DNA of 64,000 bases from MTP4 sp052056915 (GCF_052056915.1 NZ_CP195119.1:1178001-1242000), one strand, 5' to 3'; positions 8,301 to 18,207 are shown, numbered from the stretch's first letter. Numbers and translations: made by a program. The notes: generated from the sequence alone by a model not told the origin.

Positions 8301-9583
8301 GGGTCAATCTACAACGATCATGCGGCTACATGCTGCTTTGCGAGTAGTGCAACTGTCCCTGTGGCAATCATCCATAAAAAGAAAATGTCACCACAATCCC
8401 CTGTGAAACGTTTTCGGTAAATTCCTGTCCCCCACCCCAACGCCAGGGACTTCACTTATAGCAGTATTAAACACTGAAAAAATTTCATTTTTGGAAATAT
8501 AAGTTCGGATAACTTCAAATTTGTAGCTAATAAATCCTGAGATTCATTTCGCAAGTCTTAAGTGACTGGTCACTTATCTTGTTCTCAAATTTATATGGCA
8601 AATTGCAATAGAAGTCACGCACTTGAGAAGAAAAAACAAGCACGTGAGACCTTACCAAGAACATTATTAGTTAGACTTGTTGGTGTCTCATGCCACTGGT
8701 TTTTGGTTCAACTGCGTAAGTCCTATGCAAAATACTATTCATAAAAATAAATAATTTTGGAAACAATGTTCCCGAAAAATGTTGCCTAAAATTATAAATA
8801 TTAAAAAGCAAAGGTAACTATTCCACCTGCCCAAAACAACGTAATTTGCCGTATTTTCCCAAAAATGAAAGGGGCAAATGACCATAAGCCTAATTTCTCA
8901 AATTATGGATACCGAGTGCTTTTTTAAGCCAGCCCGAGTACTTAGGCACACAAACCGAATTATAAAAAAATCAATATCAATAGGCTTATTTTGTTTGCGT
9001 TGAACAGCACAAGTGATGAGGATAAAATTTCTGGTACTTGTGATAAGTCACTATAAAATAGAGGGACAAGAGACTTTGAACAAATATTTTATTGCGAACA
9101 TTATATAAAAATAAAGCTTAAATTAAGAGTATTTTGCACCCTTACTACAAGAACTTACTGGATTTATATAGCCAGATCTATATAAAAAAGAGGCAAACAT
9201 ATATATTAAGTTTATGTGGGGAATTTTGGAGACGCTTCCATCATTGAACTTGCTGTTCTAATGACTTAAATAAAGGAGTCACTCGTCTTCCCCTGCCATC
9301 ACACCTTATTACACTTTGAGAATATTGTTTTAAGAACTTATTATTGATCACACTGATTTTTCAAGAATCCCCGAACTGTCTTGTCAATGAGGATGAAAGG
9401 TGTCAATAAAAGCAATTTGTTCAACCAGGTTTCCAGATTCCCGCACATGCCACTACTGTTAAAGAAGAAAAAGAAGCTCAAAAAAGCTTCTAAATGCTTA
9501 ATTTCAAATTGATATGAAAAAAGTGATAATAGGTTTTTCCGGGGAGTCGTGAAATAAGACTCATCTAAAGCACTAAAGAATAA
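8301..9583. other. Long AT-rich region without recognisable genes
   Basis: Nearly 1.3 kb with no family-like frame. It contains a dyad at 8559-8576 and scattered AT tracts. A 60-codon plus-strand frame at 8562-8744 has no recognisable content. It may be eroded accessory DNA between the glycan locus and the surface-protein gene. Confidence 0.5.
8559..8576. promoter_or_regulatory. 18-bp inverted repeat, possible operator
   Basis: The arms TAAGTGAC and GTCACTTA are perfect inverted copies separated by TG. A related half (ggtgactggtc) occurs near 430. The short spacing suits a dimeric DNA-binding protein better than a transcription terminator. No gene directly downstream is convincing, so its function is unknown. 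Confidence 0.3.
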
Positions 9584-9985
9584 TTACATGATTTGTAAAG
9601 TTTTAAAGACAACAGTCGCAAATAAAGAATACAACAGCGGATAAATCCCTGCATTTACTGAAGTTTCCAGGGTTTTTCCCCACATTTTCGATACAGATAA
9701 AATTTGCCTGAAAGAAAGGAGAAAGATCAAGCCTATCATCGGCATTAGCCCGTATTCTGGCAATCCCGAAGAAGTTGTCATTGAAATTGTATCGTATGGA
9801 ATAACCGCATTTGTTACTATACTTGTAAACGTTATAATTCCCCCCTGGCAGTTGCCAAACTCATGTGAATTCTCCCAGATCAGATCTGAGACCTTGTGTA
9901 AATCCGGAAGTTTACAGGAATAAGTAATGATATTTGCAAAACAATCCTATAAATAACTTCTCGCAAAAATAATAACATTCCTCAT
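9584..9985 (-). CDS. Small membrane protein, with one in-frame TAG if started at 9985
   Basis: The last 65 codons, from the ATG at 9781, contain SSGLPEYGLMPMIGLIFLLS and a second hydrophobic stretch, giving two likely membrane helices; this motif looks like a small Methanosarcina membrane protein. The frame stays open upstream of 9781 through about 55 plausible residues (for example DLIWENSHEFGNC and TFTSIVTNAVIPYDTIS) to a single TAG at 9949-9947. Before that are 12 more open codons to an ATG at 9985, which has a TATA-like sequence (atatata) about 15-20 bases upstream. The complete reading is 133 codons with TAG at codon 13 and a TAA terminator. It is either read through, or started internally at 9781, or a decaying gene. 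No ribosome binding site precedes 9781. Confidence 0.4.
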
Positions 9986-10429
9986 AATAAATTAAAGTAT
10001 ATATTACTGTTATCTTTTGCATTCAGGAGCAGCAGTTACACCGAAATGTTTTATAACCTCCCTTGTTATCCAGGAAGGACTGTAATGTTCTCAAACCCCT
10101 TTGTTCCTTGACACTCCTCTCAAAAATCAATTTCAAGGTAAACTTCCTGCACTTTCCTACCGGCATCTTTCCTGCCTGTATAAAAGAACGGGCCTGTATA
10201 AAGGAATTTTTTTGAATGTTTTTGGCAAACAAATTCCACTGAAAAAAAGCTGTGAAATTTGTCTACCTTCACATTCGGATATGAAGGAAACGTTGAGGAG
10301 GTCAGGATTTTTAGTACTTATTCCGGAGACAAGCTTAACCAGATTTTGCACAATGTAACACTGTGGACGCCCAGACTGTAGCCCCTAATATTATACAGTT
10401 TGGTTTGACGCTATAATAAAGCCAGCCCC

Positions 10430-10480
<51 letters not shown>

Positions 10481-10711
10481 CTACTCCCCACATCCAAATG
10501 ATTTACAAAGTATATTAGACGCATCATCTATAAAATATTTATCCGTTTTAGACTGTTGTGACTCAAAAGGTAAAAAGTTTCCAGGTCCTCTAAAAAGCTT
10601 CTTAAAAATAATCTGCGTACATTATGCCAGTAAAAAAGCTGCCTGCAATAAGTGCAGGCGCTTGATTCATAGAGAGGAACGTTTTTAGTTAAGTTTTCAT
10701 ATTGTTTTTTG

Positions 10712-10734
10712 CTTCCTGCCACGCAGGCAGGAAG
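10712..10734 (-). terminator. Hairpin 3' of the surface protein gene
   Basis: Perfect nine-base inverted arms (CTTCCTGCC and GGCAGGAAG) with a five-base loop lie 19 bases after the stop of the Ig-repeat gene. No strong T run follows on the minus strand, so it may be a processing or stability element rather than a classic terminator. Confidence 0.55.
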
Positions 10735-10752
10735 TACCTCTATTACACATAA

Positions 10753-13689
10753 TTATTCCTTCTGGAGTTTGGAATACCTGGAGAATATGGACCCACAAAT
10801 TGCCAGAAAGAGGCCGAACATTGCAGCCAGGAACCATAGAATCAACCAGTCAAACCCATTACTGTCCTTTATCTCCTCTTTTTGATGCCCATCGTCAGCG
10901 AGAGCATTTATAGATAAGCCCGGATTCGATGCAGCAATCCGGGTTTCCGGCGGGAGTGAGAAGGATTCTGTTGTCTCCTTCTTCCTTATTGGCAGGGTTC
11001 CACGGTCAGCGCTGCTTCTTCTCTTTGAGGGCTTATCCCCATCATCGACGTTGTTTTCTCCATCATCAATGGACTCCTTTCCTTCCTCATCGTCCGCACC
11101 AACATCTGTGCCAGGAGTTGTGGCAGTATAGCTAGTTGAATTGTCCCAGGCGATGTTCCCGGCAGCATCAACCACAGAAACGTTTACCGAATGGATACCT
11201 TCAACAACGGTTATGTTTCCTTCCCAGAGGTTCCCACTAACAAAGGCTAACGGGGTACTGGAACCTTTAATGCCTGTTACGCCAAAATTATCAGTTGCCT
11301 CCACACTTACCGTAATAAGGTCACCGGTATCCGGAGTGTAATCACTCAGAAGAACGGAAATGATAACTGGGGCTTCGGTATCGAGATTGATAGCGGTATA
11401 ACTGGTGGAGTTGTTCCATACTATGTTTCCTGCATCGTCAAAGGCAGAGACATTAACATAATTGGTGCCTTTAACAGCGGTTATAGTGCCTTTCCATAGA
11501 TCCCCGTTGACAAAGGCTAACGGAACCCCTGAAGCTTCAACAACGGTTACACCAAAATTGTCAGTTGCCTCCACACTTACCGTAATAAGGCCACCGGTAT
11601 CCGGAGTATAATCACTCAGAAGAACGGAACTGATAACAGGGGCTTCGGTATCGGGAGTTGTAGCGGTATAACTAGTTGAATTGTCCCAGGCGATATTCCC
11701 GACAGCGTCAACCACAGAAACGTTTACTGAATGGAGGCCTTCAACAACGGTTATGTTTCCTTTCCAGAGGTTTCCACTGACAAAGGCTAACGGAACCCCT
11801 GAAGCTTCAACAACGGTTACACCAAAATTGTCAGTTGCCTCCACACTTACCGTTATAAGGTCACCTGTGTTCGGAGTGTAGTCATCCAGAATAACAGAAC
11901 TGATCTCAGGAGCTTCGGTATCGGGAGTGGTGGCAGTATAACTTGTTGAATTATCCCATGCTACGTTCCCTGCATCATCAATCGCAGAGACGTTTACATA
12001 ATGTGTTCCTTCAACAGAGGTTATGTTACCTTCCCAGATGGTGTCATTCTGACGAGTAAGAGCTCTACTATCAGCTTTAACAGAAGTTACTCCAATGTTA
12101 TCGGTTACGTTTACGGTAATCTGTATATATTCCCCTGTTACAGGATTGGTGTTATTCAGGGTAATAGAGTTAATGTTAGGAGCTTCGGTATCGGGAGTGG
12201 TGGCAGTATAACTTGTTAAATTATCCCAGGCTTTGTTGCCGGTACCATCAACCGCAGAGACGTTTAAGAAATGGGCACCTTCAACAGCGGTTATGCTTCC
12301 TTCCCAGAGATCCCCACTGACAAATTCTAACGGAGTCCCTGAAGCTTCAACATTGATTACCTTTACATTATCCGCTGCATTTACGCTTACTTTAATTAGT
12401 TCACCTGTGGTTGGAGTGGAATCGTTCAGAGCAACAGAAAGGATTACCGGAGCTTCAGTGTCGTCATAAGATCCGTCGTCTCCGTCGTTTTCAGCGCCTT
12501 CATTTTCTATATAAATTCTGTTTTTCACATCATTATCCGTGCAGTTGCATCCACAGCACCATGATTCACTACAGTTGTCGGAGATAATATCTTCACCACG
12601 GATTAGACTAGTCACGCAACTTATTTCATTACAGCACGGGGCCAAGTTCTCAGAAGAGTTATAGAAGAACGGGAGGATAGACTCGTTGATTGTATTGTTC
12701 TGGTATACAAATAAGTAGTAGTTTCCTTCAGGAGTATCTGCCGGGAGAGATGCCATTCCCTGCGCTTCTATATAAGAGGTTGGATCGGCATCTTCATCAT
12801 CGAAGGGGTTGGTAAGTGTGAGATCTATGTCTTCGCCTACCTGTTTCTGGCTGGAATTAAACACTTTTGCTACGTACGTGTATTTTTTTGCATCATTCCT
12901 GCCGTTATCGTCCCCAAGTGTTACGTTAATCAAGTACTGAGTTGATTCCGAGATATTATGTCGGCCAGGAATAACCATATCATACACATATGTCGGCTTA
13001 TCTTCTTCTCCGGGTTCCTCTCCGGTCCCGTCGTTCTTTATGTAAATGCTGTTTTTCACCTGTTGTTTAGTGCATCCACACCCGCAACACCAGAATTTGC
13101 TGCAGTTCTGAACGAGAATGCCTTCACTGATAAGGCCAGTTATACTGCTGGAATTACAGCATGTTTTCAATTTCCCGTTATTTTTGCACATGAAGGGAAG
13201 GATGAACTCGTTGGTTGTATTATTTTGATATAGGAAGACGTAATAGTTCCCTTCGGGAAGGTCTGAGGGCAGAGATGCCGTTCCATGTGCCAGGGTAGAA
13301 AGGGAATGGTCAGGATTTCCGTTAAGCCTGAGGACGATGTCTTCTCCAACCTGTTCCTGGCTGGAGTTATATACTCTTGCTGTGTATTCGTATTGTCTTA
13401 CAGCTTCTTTTCCTTCTTTGTCCCCAAGTTTAACGTTAATTTGAATAATCGGATATTCAACTGATTCTAGAATAATATAATGGGAATTAAGAGCCATATT
13501 GTCCGCATATGTCGATGAAGACACAGGAACTGCTGGCAATGTCATTTGCATAAAGGAGGATTCTTCAACTCCCTGATCCCTGTCGTTTCTACCACTATCA
13601 CCGGCTGAGTTCCAGTTATTTGCGACAACGCAATTAGCTGAAAACAGTATCACCAGTAACACAATAAGTCCAGAAATTATTCTTTTCAT
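10753..13689 (-). CDS. Secreted, membrane-anchored surface protein with Ig-like repeats
   Basis: A 978-residue exported protein. Residues 1-23 are a signal peptide (basic MKR, hydrophobic core, ANCVVA). Two related N-terminal modules of about 160 residues follow, each with an 'FVYQNNT' type strand and a cysteine-rich end (CCN...C...WCCGC.C). Five tandem copies of a 90-residue Ig-like/PKD-like repeat come next, each starting DTEAP and ending NSTSYTA, with many N-x-S/T sequons. An acidic and basic linker leads to a C-terminal membrane helix (WLILWFLAAMFGLFLAICG) and a short basic tail. It is expected on the outer face of the cell membrane, as an adhesin or envelope component. The gene has its own promoter region; an 806-base gap precedes it. 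Confidence 0.85.
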   Translation of the reverse strand: MKRIISGLIVLLVILFSANCVVANNWNSAGDSGRNDRDQGVEESSFMQMTLPAVPVSSSTYADNMALNSHYIILESVEYPIIQINVKLGDKEGKEAVRQYEYTARVYNSSQEQVGEDIVLRLNGNPDHSLSTLAHGTASLPSDLPEGNYYVFLYQNNTTNEFILPFMCKNNGKLKTCCNSSSITGLISEGILVQNCSKFWCCGCGCTKQQVKNSIYIKNDGTGEEPGEEDKPTYVYDMVIPGRHNISESTQYLINVTLGDDNGRNDAKKYTYVAKVFNSSQKQVGEDIDLTLTNPFDDEDADPTSYIEAQGMASLPADTPEGNYYLFVYQNNTINESILPFFYNSSENLAPCCNEISCVTSLIRGEDIISDNCSESWCCGCNCTDNDVKNRIYIENEGAENDGDDGSYDDTEAPVILSVALNDSTPTTGELIKVSVNAADNVKVINVEASGTPLEFVSGDLWEGSITAVEGAHFLNVSAVDGTGNKAWDNLTSYTATTPDTEAPNINSITLNNTNPVTGEYIQITVNVTDNIGVTSVKADSRALTRQNDTIWEGNITSVEGTHYVNVSAIDDAGNVAWDNSTSYTATTPDTEAPEISSVILDDYTPNTGDLITVSVEATDNFGVTVVEASGVPLAFVSGNLWKGNITVVEGLHSVNVSVVDAVGNIAWDNSTSYTATTPDTEAPVISSVLLSDYTPDTGGLITVSVEATDNFGVTVVEASGVPLAFVNGDLWKGTITAVKGTNYVNVSAFDDAGNIVWNNSTSYTAINLDTEAPVIISVLLSDYTPDTGDLITVSVEATDNFGVTGIKGSSTPLAFVSGNLWEGNITVVEGIHSVNVSVVDAAGNIAWDNSTSYTATTPGTDVGADDEEGKESIDDGENNVDDGDKPSKRRSSADRGTLPIRKKETTESFSLPPETRIAASNPGLSINALADDGHQKEEIKDSNGFDWLILWFLAAMFGLFLAICGSIFSRYSKLQKE
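11110..12460 (-). repeat. Five 270-bp coding repeats (Ig-like domains)
   Basis: Five direct repeats of 270 bases encode the DTEAP-to-SYTA domains. Copies three to five are nearly identical at the DNA level over long stretches, pointing to recent duplication or gene conversion; the first two are more diverged. Confidence 0.85.
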
Positions 13690-14495
13690 ATAACCCTCTC
13701 CCGTTCTTTCTCTTCCCGGTTATCATTTCAGCATACACCCTCCACTCCTTTTATCACAGTGTGCAAATAGAAAACAAATCCACTATTAGCATTTTCATTT
13801 CTCGTACATGTCAGCTTTCTTACGTGGGGGTTCTGCCTGTAAACAGATTCCAGTATTTTTTGAAATTCGAAATTTGAATGTGTTTTCAGACATCCTTTAA
13901 GTGTGGATTTTTTGGAGATCTCCCCCGGACTCTCAATTTTTAGCTAGCTCCAGCTATCTCCCCGTACACTCCAAAAATTGGTTTTTGATGTTTTGGGCTA
14001 TCTAACCTGTGATCCTAATAAATTTTGTGGGATCTTAGCCTCTTTCCTTTTTCACATACTTTTCCAAATGCTTGGCCCCACCTTAGAATATAACTCCACG
14101 TCGGGAATGTCTCTTCATTAAGAGTTAAAAATCTGTGACTATATATTTTTTCCTATATTGTTTAATGTTCGATTATTTTTTTATGATGTAAATAAATATT
14201 TTTTAGTTTTTCCTCTTTTCATAACGTCTTCAAAAAAATCATTATATTTTACGGGAGAATATATAAATAAATTATAAGAGATTTGGATTTTATGTTGAAA
14301 TATGCTCCATCTCTTGGCATCGCTTTTTGATAAACTCCATTTCTCATCGGGAATTACTTAAATTATGTAAAAAAAGATAAATTTAATTTTAAAAGTAGCT
14401 ATTAATTTTTTATAGTTATTACTCAGAAGTTCCGGGGGTTTTATAGAATTTTTTGAAGCAACTGAGGGAATTTGCCCTGACCGCAAGGAGTCATT
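13690..14495. other. 806-base gap with no gene seen
   Basis: Very AT-rich, no convincing open frame or RNA gene. It must include the promoter of the surface protein gene on the minus strand. Confidence 0.55.
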
Positions 14496-15572
14496 TCAAA
14501 GGGGGATCAATTCCACAACCATCCCATCTTCAAGAGGATACCTTTCGATAACAAAAAGCCTGGCTCTGACTTTAAATGCCTCCAGCTTCTCCTTTATAAC
14601 TTCATTGAGTTCCTCCAGAACCCACCAGGCAATCTCAATGCTGTTTTCTTTTGTTTCAAAAAGTTCTTTGGGAACTTCGAGCTCTTGCAGGAGCTTTTCC
14701 ACCATTTCCCGGGCTAAAAGGGTTTCTCCTTCAATCACTCCGTACATGAGGGTCCCGTCTTCAGTAACCTCATCAAATTCCCTTGCAGTGTTCTTTGCAA
14801 TCCTCTGGAGCCTTTTGCGGAGCTGGACGGCATCTTTATAACTTGAAGAGCAGAAATGTGCTTTTTTGCAGGCTGAGAGGGCGGTTTTTGCATGTTCCAG
14901 GGAACCTGCTACAGCGTTTGAGGTGTCCGATTCCAGGACAAAACCACGGCCCAGGAGGGCTTCGGAGTTATTTTCGGAAAATTCAAGTTCGTTCATGTTC
15001 AGGAAAATCCCTTCTTTCTCCGCAAAAGCAGCAACCTTTTCAGCACCTTCGAGGGCAGGAATCTCTATTCCTGCTAAGATTTCAAGGTCCTTTGCGTTTT
15101 TCACGGCTTTGGAGTAGGGGCTTTGCTCCAGTTTATCCCAGATTTCCTGTGGCGGATGAAAGCGGATCTCGTCAAGCCCCGCTTTTGCGAGCTTTTCAAG
15201 AGTTTCCCGGTCAGGGGCCATAGCAGTATAGAGATGGATATGGTGCTCTTTTCCAAAACTGGATTTAAGAAGGCTGATATAGTGCAGGACCCTATCGATT
15301 TTCAGGAGAGGTTCTCCTCCGGTGATTCCCGCCCCCAGAGCGTCCATGAGCTTTGCTTCTTCAAGTAAGTCGGCATCGTTTATTACGGGCCTTTCGTTTG
15401 CAAAGACCAGGTCTTTTCCCCGTCTCTCGTCCGAGAGTGGGCAGTAAAAACAGCTTTTCGGACAGAGGCCCGTCACAAAAAGCACCAGTTTAGCACCCTG
15501 CTGGCAGAATTGACAACCTTCGGGGAGATAATTGTAAAAAGAGCCTGTCTCTTCTTCAGTGAACTTTTCCAT
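14496..15572 (-). CDS. Radical SAM protein (activating-enzyme-like)
   Basis: A 358-residue radical SAM protein. The cluster motif is Cys37-x3-Cys41-x2-Cys44 (GLCPKSCFYCPLS), followed by the GGEPLL SAM-binding motif. An extra Cys20-x2-Cys23 pair lies upstream, and DEIRFHPP is typical of an archaeal subgroup annotated as pyruvate-formate-lyase-activating-enzyme-like. The family uses a [4Fe-4S] cluster and S-adenosylmethionine to make a radical. The substrate cannot be inferred: no glycyl radical enzyme or peptide precursor is adjacent. The C-terminal 100 residues are alpha-helical with no recognised motif. It appears to be transcribed alone. Confidence 0.85.
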   Translation of the reverse strand: MEKFTEEETGSFYNYLPEGCQFCQQGAKLVLFVTGLCPKSCFYCPLSDERRGKDLVFANERPVINDADLLEEAKLMDALGAGITGGEPLLKIDRVLHYISLLKSSFGKEHHIHLYTAMAPDRETLEKLAKAGLDEIRFHPPQEIWDKLEQSPYSKAVKNAKDLEILAGIEIPALEGAEKVAAFAEKEGIFLNMNELEFSENNSEALLGRGFVLESDTSNAVAGSLEHAKTALSACKKAHFCSSSYKDAVQLRKRLQRIAKNTAREFDEVTEDGTLMYGVIEGETLLAREMVEKLLQELEVPKELFETKENSIEIAWWVLEELNEVIKEKLEAFKVRARLFVIERYPLEDGMVVELIPL

Positions 15573-15753
15573 GCCTGAGCCTGCATATTCTTTTGTTGTA
15601 TATAAGTTTTGTTTCGAAGGGACTTTTCTGAAGGATTCTCAGTTCCCGGTCTCAGTTTTCGGTCTTCATTTCCCCATCTCAGTTTCCGATCTCAGTCCCC
15701 CCATAATATCATAGATAAGAAACTAATTTATACCGCTTCCCCCAAATGATCCG

Positions 15754-15942
15754 GTGATACCCGAGAAAAATGGATACGTCGTTGTTTTCGGATGTAAAAG
15801 GTGCGGAAAATGTAAGGACTTCTGCCCTACGGGCGCCATATACGAGGAAAACGAACTGGCGAAAATCGACCAGAATAAATGTACCCAGTGCATGATATGC
15901 ATTGACAAATGCACGAACAAATCAATCATTTACATGGAATAA
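15754..15942 (+). CDS. Small 2[4Fe-4S] ferredoxin
   Basis: A 62-residue protein with two cysteine motifs: Cys14-x2-Cys17-x2-Cys20-x3-Cys24-Pro, and Cys43-x2-Cys46-x2-Cys49-x3-Cys53. This is the classic bacterial-type two-cluster ferredoxin fold, an electron carrier in the cytoplasm. The likely start is the GTG at 15754 in the sequence aaatgatccggtg, because no in-frame ATG is available; the upstream ribosome binding site is weak. The stop is TAA, and a 23-base tandem duplication begins inside the last codons. The cyclase-family gene follows after about 70 bases, but a shared function is not obvious. Confidence 0.85.
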   Translation: MIPEKNGYVVVFGCKRCGKCKDFCPTGAIYEENELAKIDQNKCTQCMICIDKCTNKSIIYME

Positions 15943-16003
15943 TTTCAACAATTTACATGGAATAATTTCAACAATTTACATGGAATAATTTCAACAATTT
16001 ACA
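15929..16003. repeat. 23-bp tandem repeat, three copies plus part
   Basis: Copies begin at 15929, 15952 and 15975, with six bases of a fourth at 15998. The first copy overlaps the last four codons and the stop of the ferredoxin gene, so each copy repeats the 3' end of that gene. Confidence 0.95.
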
Positions 16004-16011
16004 TTAATGAG

Positions 16012-16746
16012 GTGATCATCCTGCTGAACTTTCCTGCTCCGGGAAAAGTAATCGACATCACGGTTCCTATCTCTCCTTCTACCAGGGTCTTTCCCGGAGA
16101 CCCGGAGCCTTCAATCAAAAGCGTCTATAATCTTGAAGTAGACGGTTGCGCAGTTTCAAAGCTCTCTTTCGGGAGTCATACCGGCACCCATGTTGATGCC
16201 CCTTCCCATATTCTGAAAGACGGAAAACCGGTTGACAACCTGGAACTCGAAGGTCTGATAGGCAGGGCAGTAATTCTGGACTTTTCTTCAAAAACCGGGG
16301 CTCTTTCAGTGGATATCCTTGAATCCGCATTCCGGAATGCCGGCAGTCCTGAGGGAATTACGGTCCTCCTCCTGAAAACAAAAAAACCTGGATTCCAAAC
16401 AAGGGCCAGGTCGGACCTGAATGATGCCGATGCCCGGCAAACTGCGGATTCGGGAAACAGAAAAAACGGAGAAAAAGGAGAGTTCGAGGAGTCAGTTTAT
16501 CTAGAAGAAAGTACCGCAGCCTGGATCGTCAATAACGGGTTTACCACTATCGGAATAGACAACTTCTCCGTGGACAGCCTTGCTTCCGAAAACCTTCCTG
16601 CTCATCACATACTGCTTTCAAACCGGGTAAATATCGTGGAGTGCCTGGACCTGAGTCCCGTGGAAGCGGGGAACTACTTCTTCATCTGCCTGCCCCTGAA
16701 AATCGTGGGTTGTGACGGGGCTCCCGCAAGAGCTGTTCTGCTTTAG
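16012..16746 (+). CDS. Cyclase/kynurenine-formamidase-like metal hydrolase
   Basis: A 244-residue member of the Cyclase superfamily (kynurenine formamidase type). The metal-binding motif HTGTHVDAPSH is complete (His56, His60, Asp62, His66), preceded by VIDITVPISPSTRVFPGDP and followed by the C-terminal GCDGAPARAVLL. Members hydrolyse amides or esters; the substrate in methanogens is unknown. A charged insert at about residues 125-163 (rich in Arg, Asp, Asn, Lys, Glu) interrupts the usual core and is probably a surface loop. The start chosen is the GTG at 16012. It is the only clear gene here ending in TAG, and the next codons are GAG TAG GGG ATT TGA, so read-through would add only five residues. 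Confidence 0.85.
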   Translation: MIILLNFPAPGKVIDITVPISPSTRVFPGDPEPSIKSVYNLEVDGCAVSKLSFGSHTGTHVDAPSHILKDGKPVDNLELEGLIGRAVILDFSSKTGALSVDILESAFRNAGSPEGITVLLLKTKKPGFQTRARSDLNDADARQTADSGNRKNGEKGEFEESVYLEESTAAWIVNNGFTTIGIDNFSVDSLASENLPAHHILLSNRVNIVECLDLSPVEAGNYFFICLPLKIVGCDGAPARAVLL

Positions 16747-16835
16747 GAGTAGGGGATTTGATTCCCGGATGTATTTGGCATGTCGGAATCCCTGGCTCTT
16801 TGCAGGTTCCCAGGAAGCTGCCTATTAAGAAGCGG

Positions 16836-16892
16836 GATATTAGAGAGAGATGTTAGAGAGAGATGTTAGAGGGAGATGTTAGAGGGAGATAT
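16836..16892. repeat. 13-bp tandem repeat, four copies plus part
   Basis: The 13-base unit gatgttagagaga (with an a/g variant) is repeated four times with a partial fifth. It directly abuts the stop codon of the pilin-like gene on the minus strand (16893-16895). Confidence 0.85.
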
Positions 16893-17492
16893 TTAGAAGT
16901 GGGACATCGTGTACCTGACACCGTCTTCGGAAACCAGCTCAAAGACAAATTCGCCTGAAACCGGGTATTCGATCACAATTCCTGTTTCTTTCAGCCCAGG
17001 GGATGTTTCATTGTTTTCCGGGCTCACAGCAGGGATCCAGTTTCCTTCTTCCTCTGGTGCACCTTTCAGGAAGTGAACCGTTTCCCCTCCAAGAAGTACT
17101 CTTTGCTTTACCCCGTTTTTGTACTGGTAGATAAGGGTGTTATTTTCGAGCTTCCATTCCGAATCGCTCAGGTTCCCGGAGCAGTCCGGGTCCGGGTCCG
17201 CCCCGAAACTAAGGTACCTGACACGGTCCGGGAGGGAGAGGGTAAGGACGCACATCCCCCCTTCGGGGCCGTATCTGTCTTCAAGGGGCCGGGCATGCCC
17301 TTTCTGGATAGATAGGAGAGAAAGGGCTGCATCTTCGACCTGGGCTTCGATTTCCGCTTCATCGAGCACAGGGGAGGCATTTTCCCAGGCCTGGGCAATG
17401 AGAAGCAGGACTGCTGCAAGGAGTCCAAGATATACTACCAGTTTCAGGGGGATAGTGTCCGCAGCCCTGGTGTCCGAAAAAAGGGATTTCAT
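16893..17492 (-). CDS. Membrane-anchored pilin-like hypothetical protein
   Basis: A 199-residue protein: a short charged N-terminus (MKSLFSDTRAADTIPLK), one hydrophobic helix at about residues 18-35 (LVVYLGLLAAVLLLIAQAW), then a beta-rich soluble domain with two cysteines (GGMCVLTL and DPDCSGN). The layout is like archaeal type IV pilin-like or DUF72xx proteins that carry an N-terminal helix and an outer globular domain, but no clear class III signal peptide is visible. It is probably a surface-exposed, membrane-attached protein. There are no pilus assembly genes nearby. The function is unknown. Confidence 0.65.
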   Translation of the reverse strand: MKSLFSDTRAADTIPLKLVVYLGLLAAVLLLIAQAWENASPVLDEAEIEAQVEDAALSLLSIQKGHARPLEDRYGPEGGMCVLTLSLPDRVRYLSFGADPDPDCSGNLSDSEWKLENNTLIYQYKNGVKQRVLLGGETVHFLKGAPEEEGNWIPAVSPENNETSPGLKETGIVIEYPVSGEFVFELVSEDGVRYTMSHF

Positions 17493-17617
17493 ATCTGAGA
17501 GATTCTCGGCATTTAATAAAAAATTTTAGTTGATGGAAAAGTAAATATCAAATAGAGGTCAAAAAGTAACTGGTAAGGTGAAACTGATAAGGTGAAAAGG
17601 AAGGGGTTGCAATAACA

Positions 17618-18076
17618 GTGGAAGATGCGGAAGAAAACCTGCTTTGTATATCTTTTTCGGATGAGCAGTTACAAAAAATCGAAACGTATGCTGATGAATA
17701 TGGCATGGGTGTAGAGGAGTTTTTGAAAAATGTCTGCCTGACATACTGCCTTGAGCATGTGGAGGAAGCCTGTGGAGGAAAAAAGGAACCCGAAAGAGTC
17801 CCTGCCCCGAAGAGCCCCCGGCCTGAAGAACTGGTCAGGAAACCCACTGAGAAAGCTAAAGCCAGGTTTGAGTTGAAGACCGGGAAAAAATTTGGTCCTA
17901 AAGAACTGCTGGATGGCCCCCTTGTCCTAGACGAGCAATCTATCAATTGCCTTAATTCGATAAAGCGGGAGAACCGCTACATCCCGAACAACAGGATTAT
18001 CCTGGCAGCAATAAAACTGGGCCTGAACTCGATTAACCAGGCTATGGACCTTGAAAGGCAAAGATTTAAGGACTGA
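17618..18076 (+). CDS. Hypothetical protein with ribbon-helix-helix-like N-terminus
   Basis: A 152-residue protein. Residues 9-45 (LCISFSDEQLQKIETYADEY, then GVEEFLKNVCLTYCLEHV) fit the strand-helix-helix pattern of ribbon-helix-helix/CopG proteins. A Lys/Pro-rich linker follows, and a conserved-looking C-terminal part has NCLNSIKRENRYIPNNRIIL. A DNA-binding role is only an inference. The GTG at 17618 is preceded by ggaagggg at a rather long spacing. It stands alone between divergent and convergent neighbours. No precise family was recognised. Confidence 0.6.
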   Translation: MEDAEENLLCISFSDEQLQKIETYADEYGMGVEEFLKNVCLTYCLEHVEEACGGKKEPERVPAPKSPRPEELVRKPTEKAKARFELKTGKKFGPKELLDGPLVLDEQSINCLNSIKRENRYIPNNRIILAAIKLGLNSINQAMDLERQRFKD

Positions 18077-18207
18077 CTAAATTTTACATAGCCTGGATTG
18101 TAGAGATCCGGTCTGCAAGTCATCTTATTTGTGTGGAGAAGTTCGATTTATTTGATTATTATTCTCCAGTTTTTTCCTCTTTGTACTATTTATTTTATGA
18201 TTTGTTT

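Noticed and set aside
8562..8744. 60-codon plus-strand frame
   Set aside because: No family resemblance; it overlaps the dyad at 8559-8576 and has no ribosome binding site.
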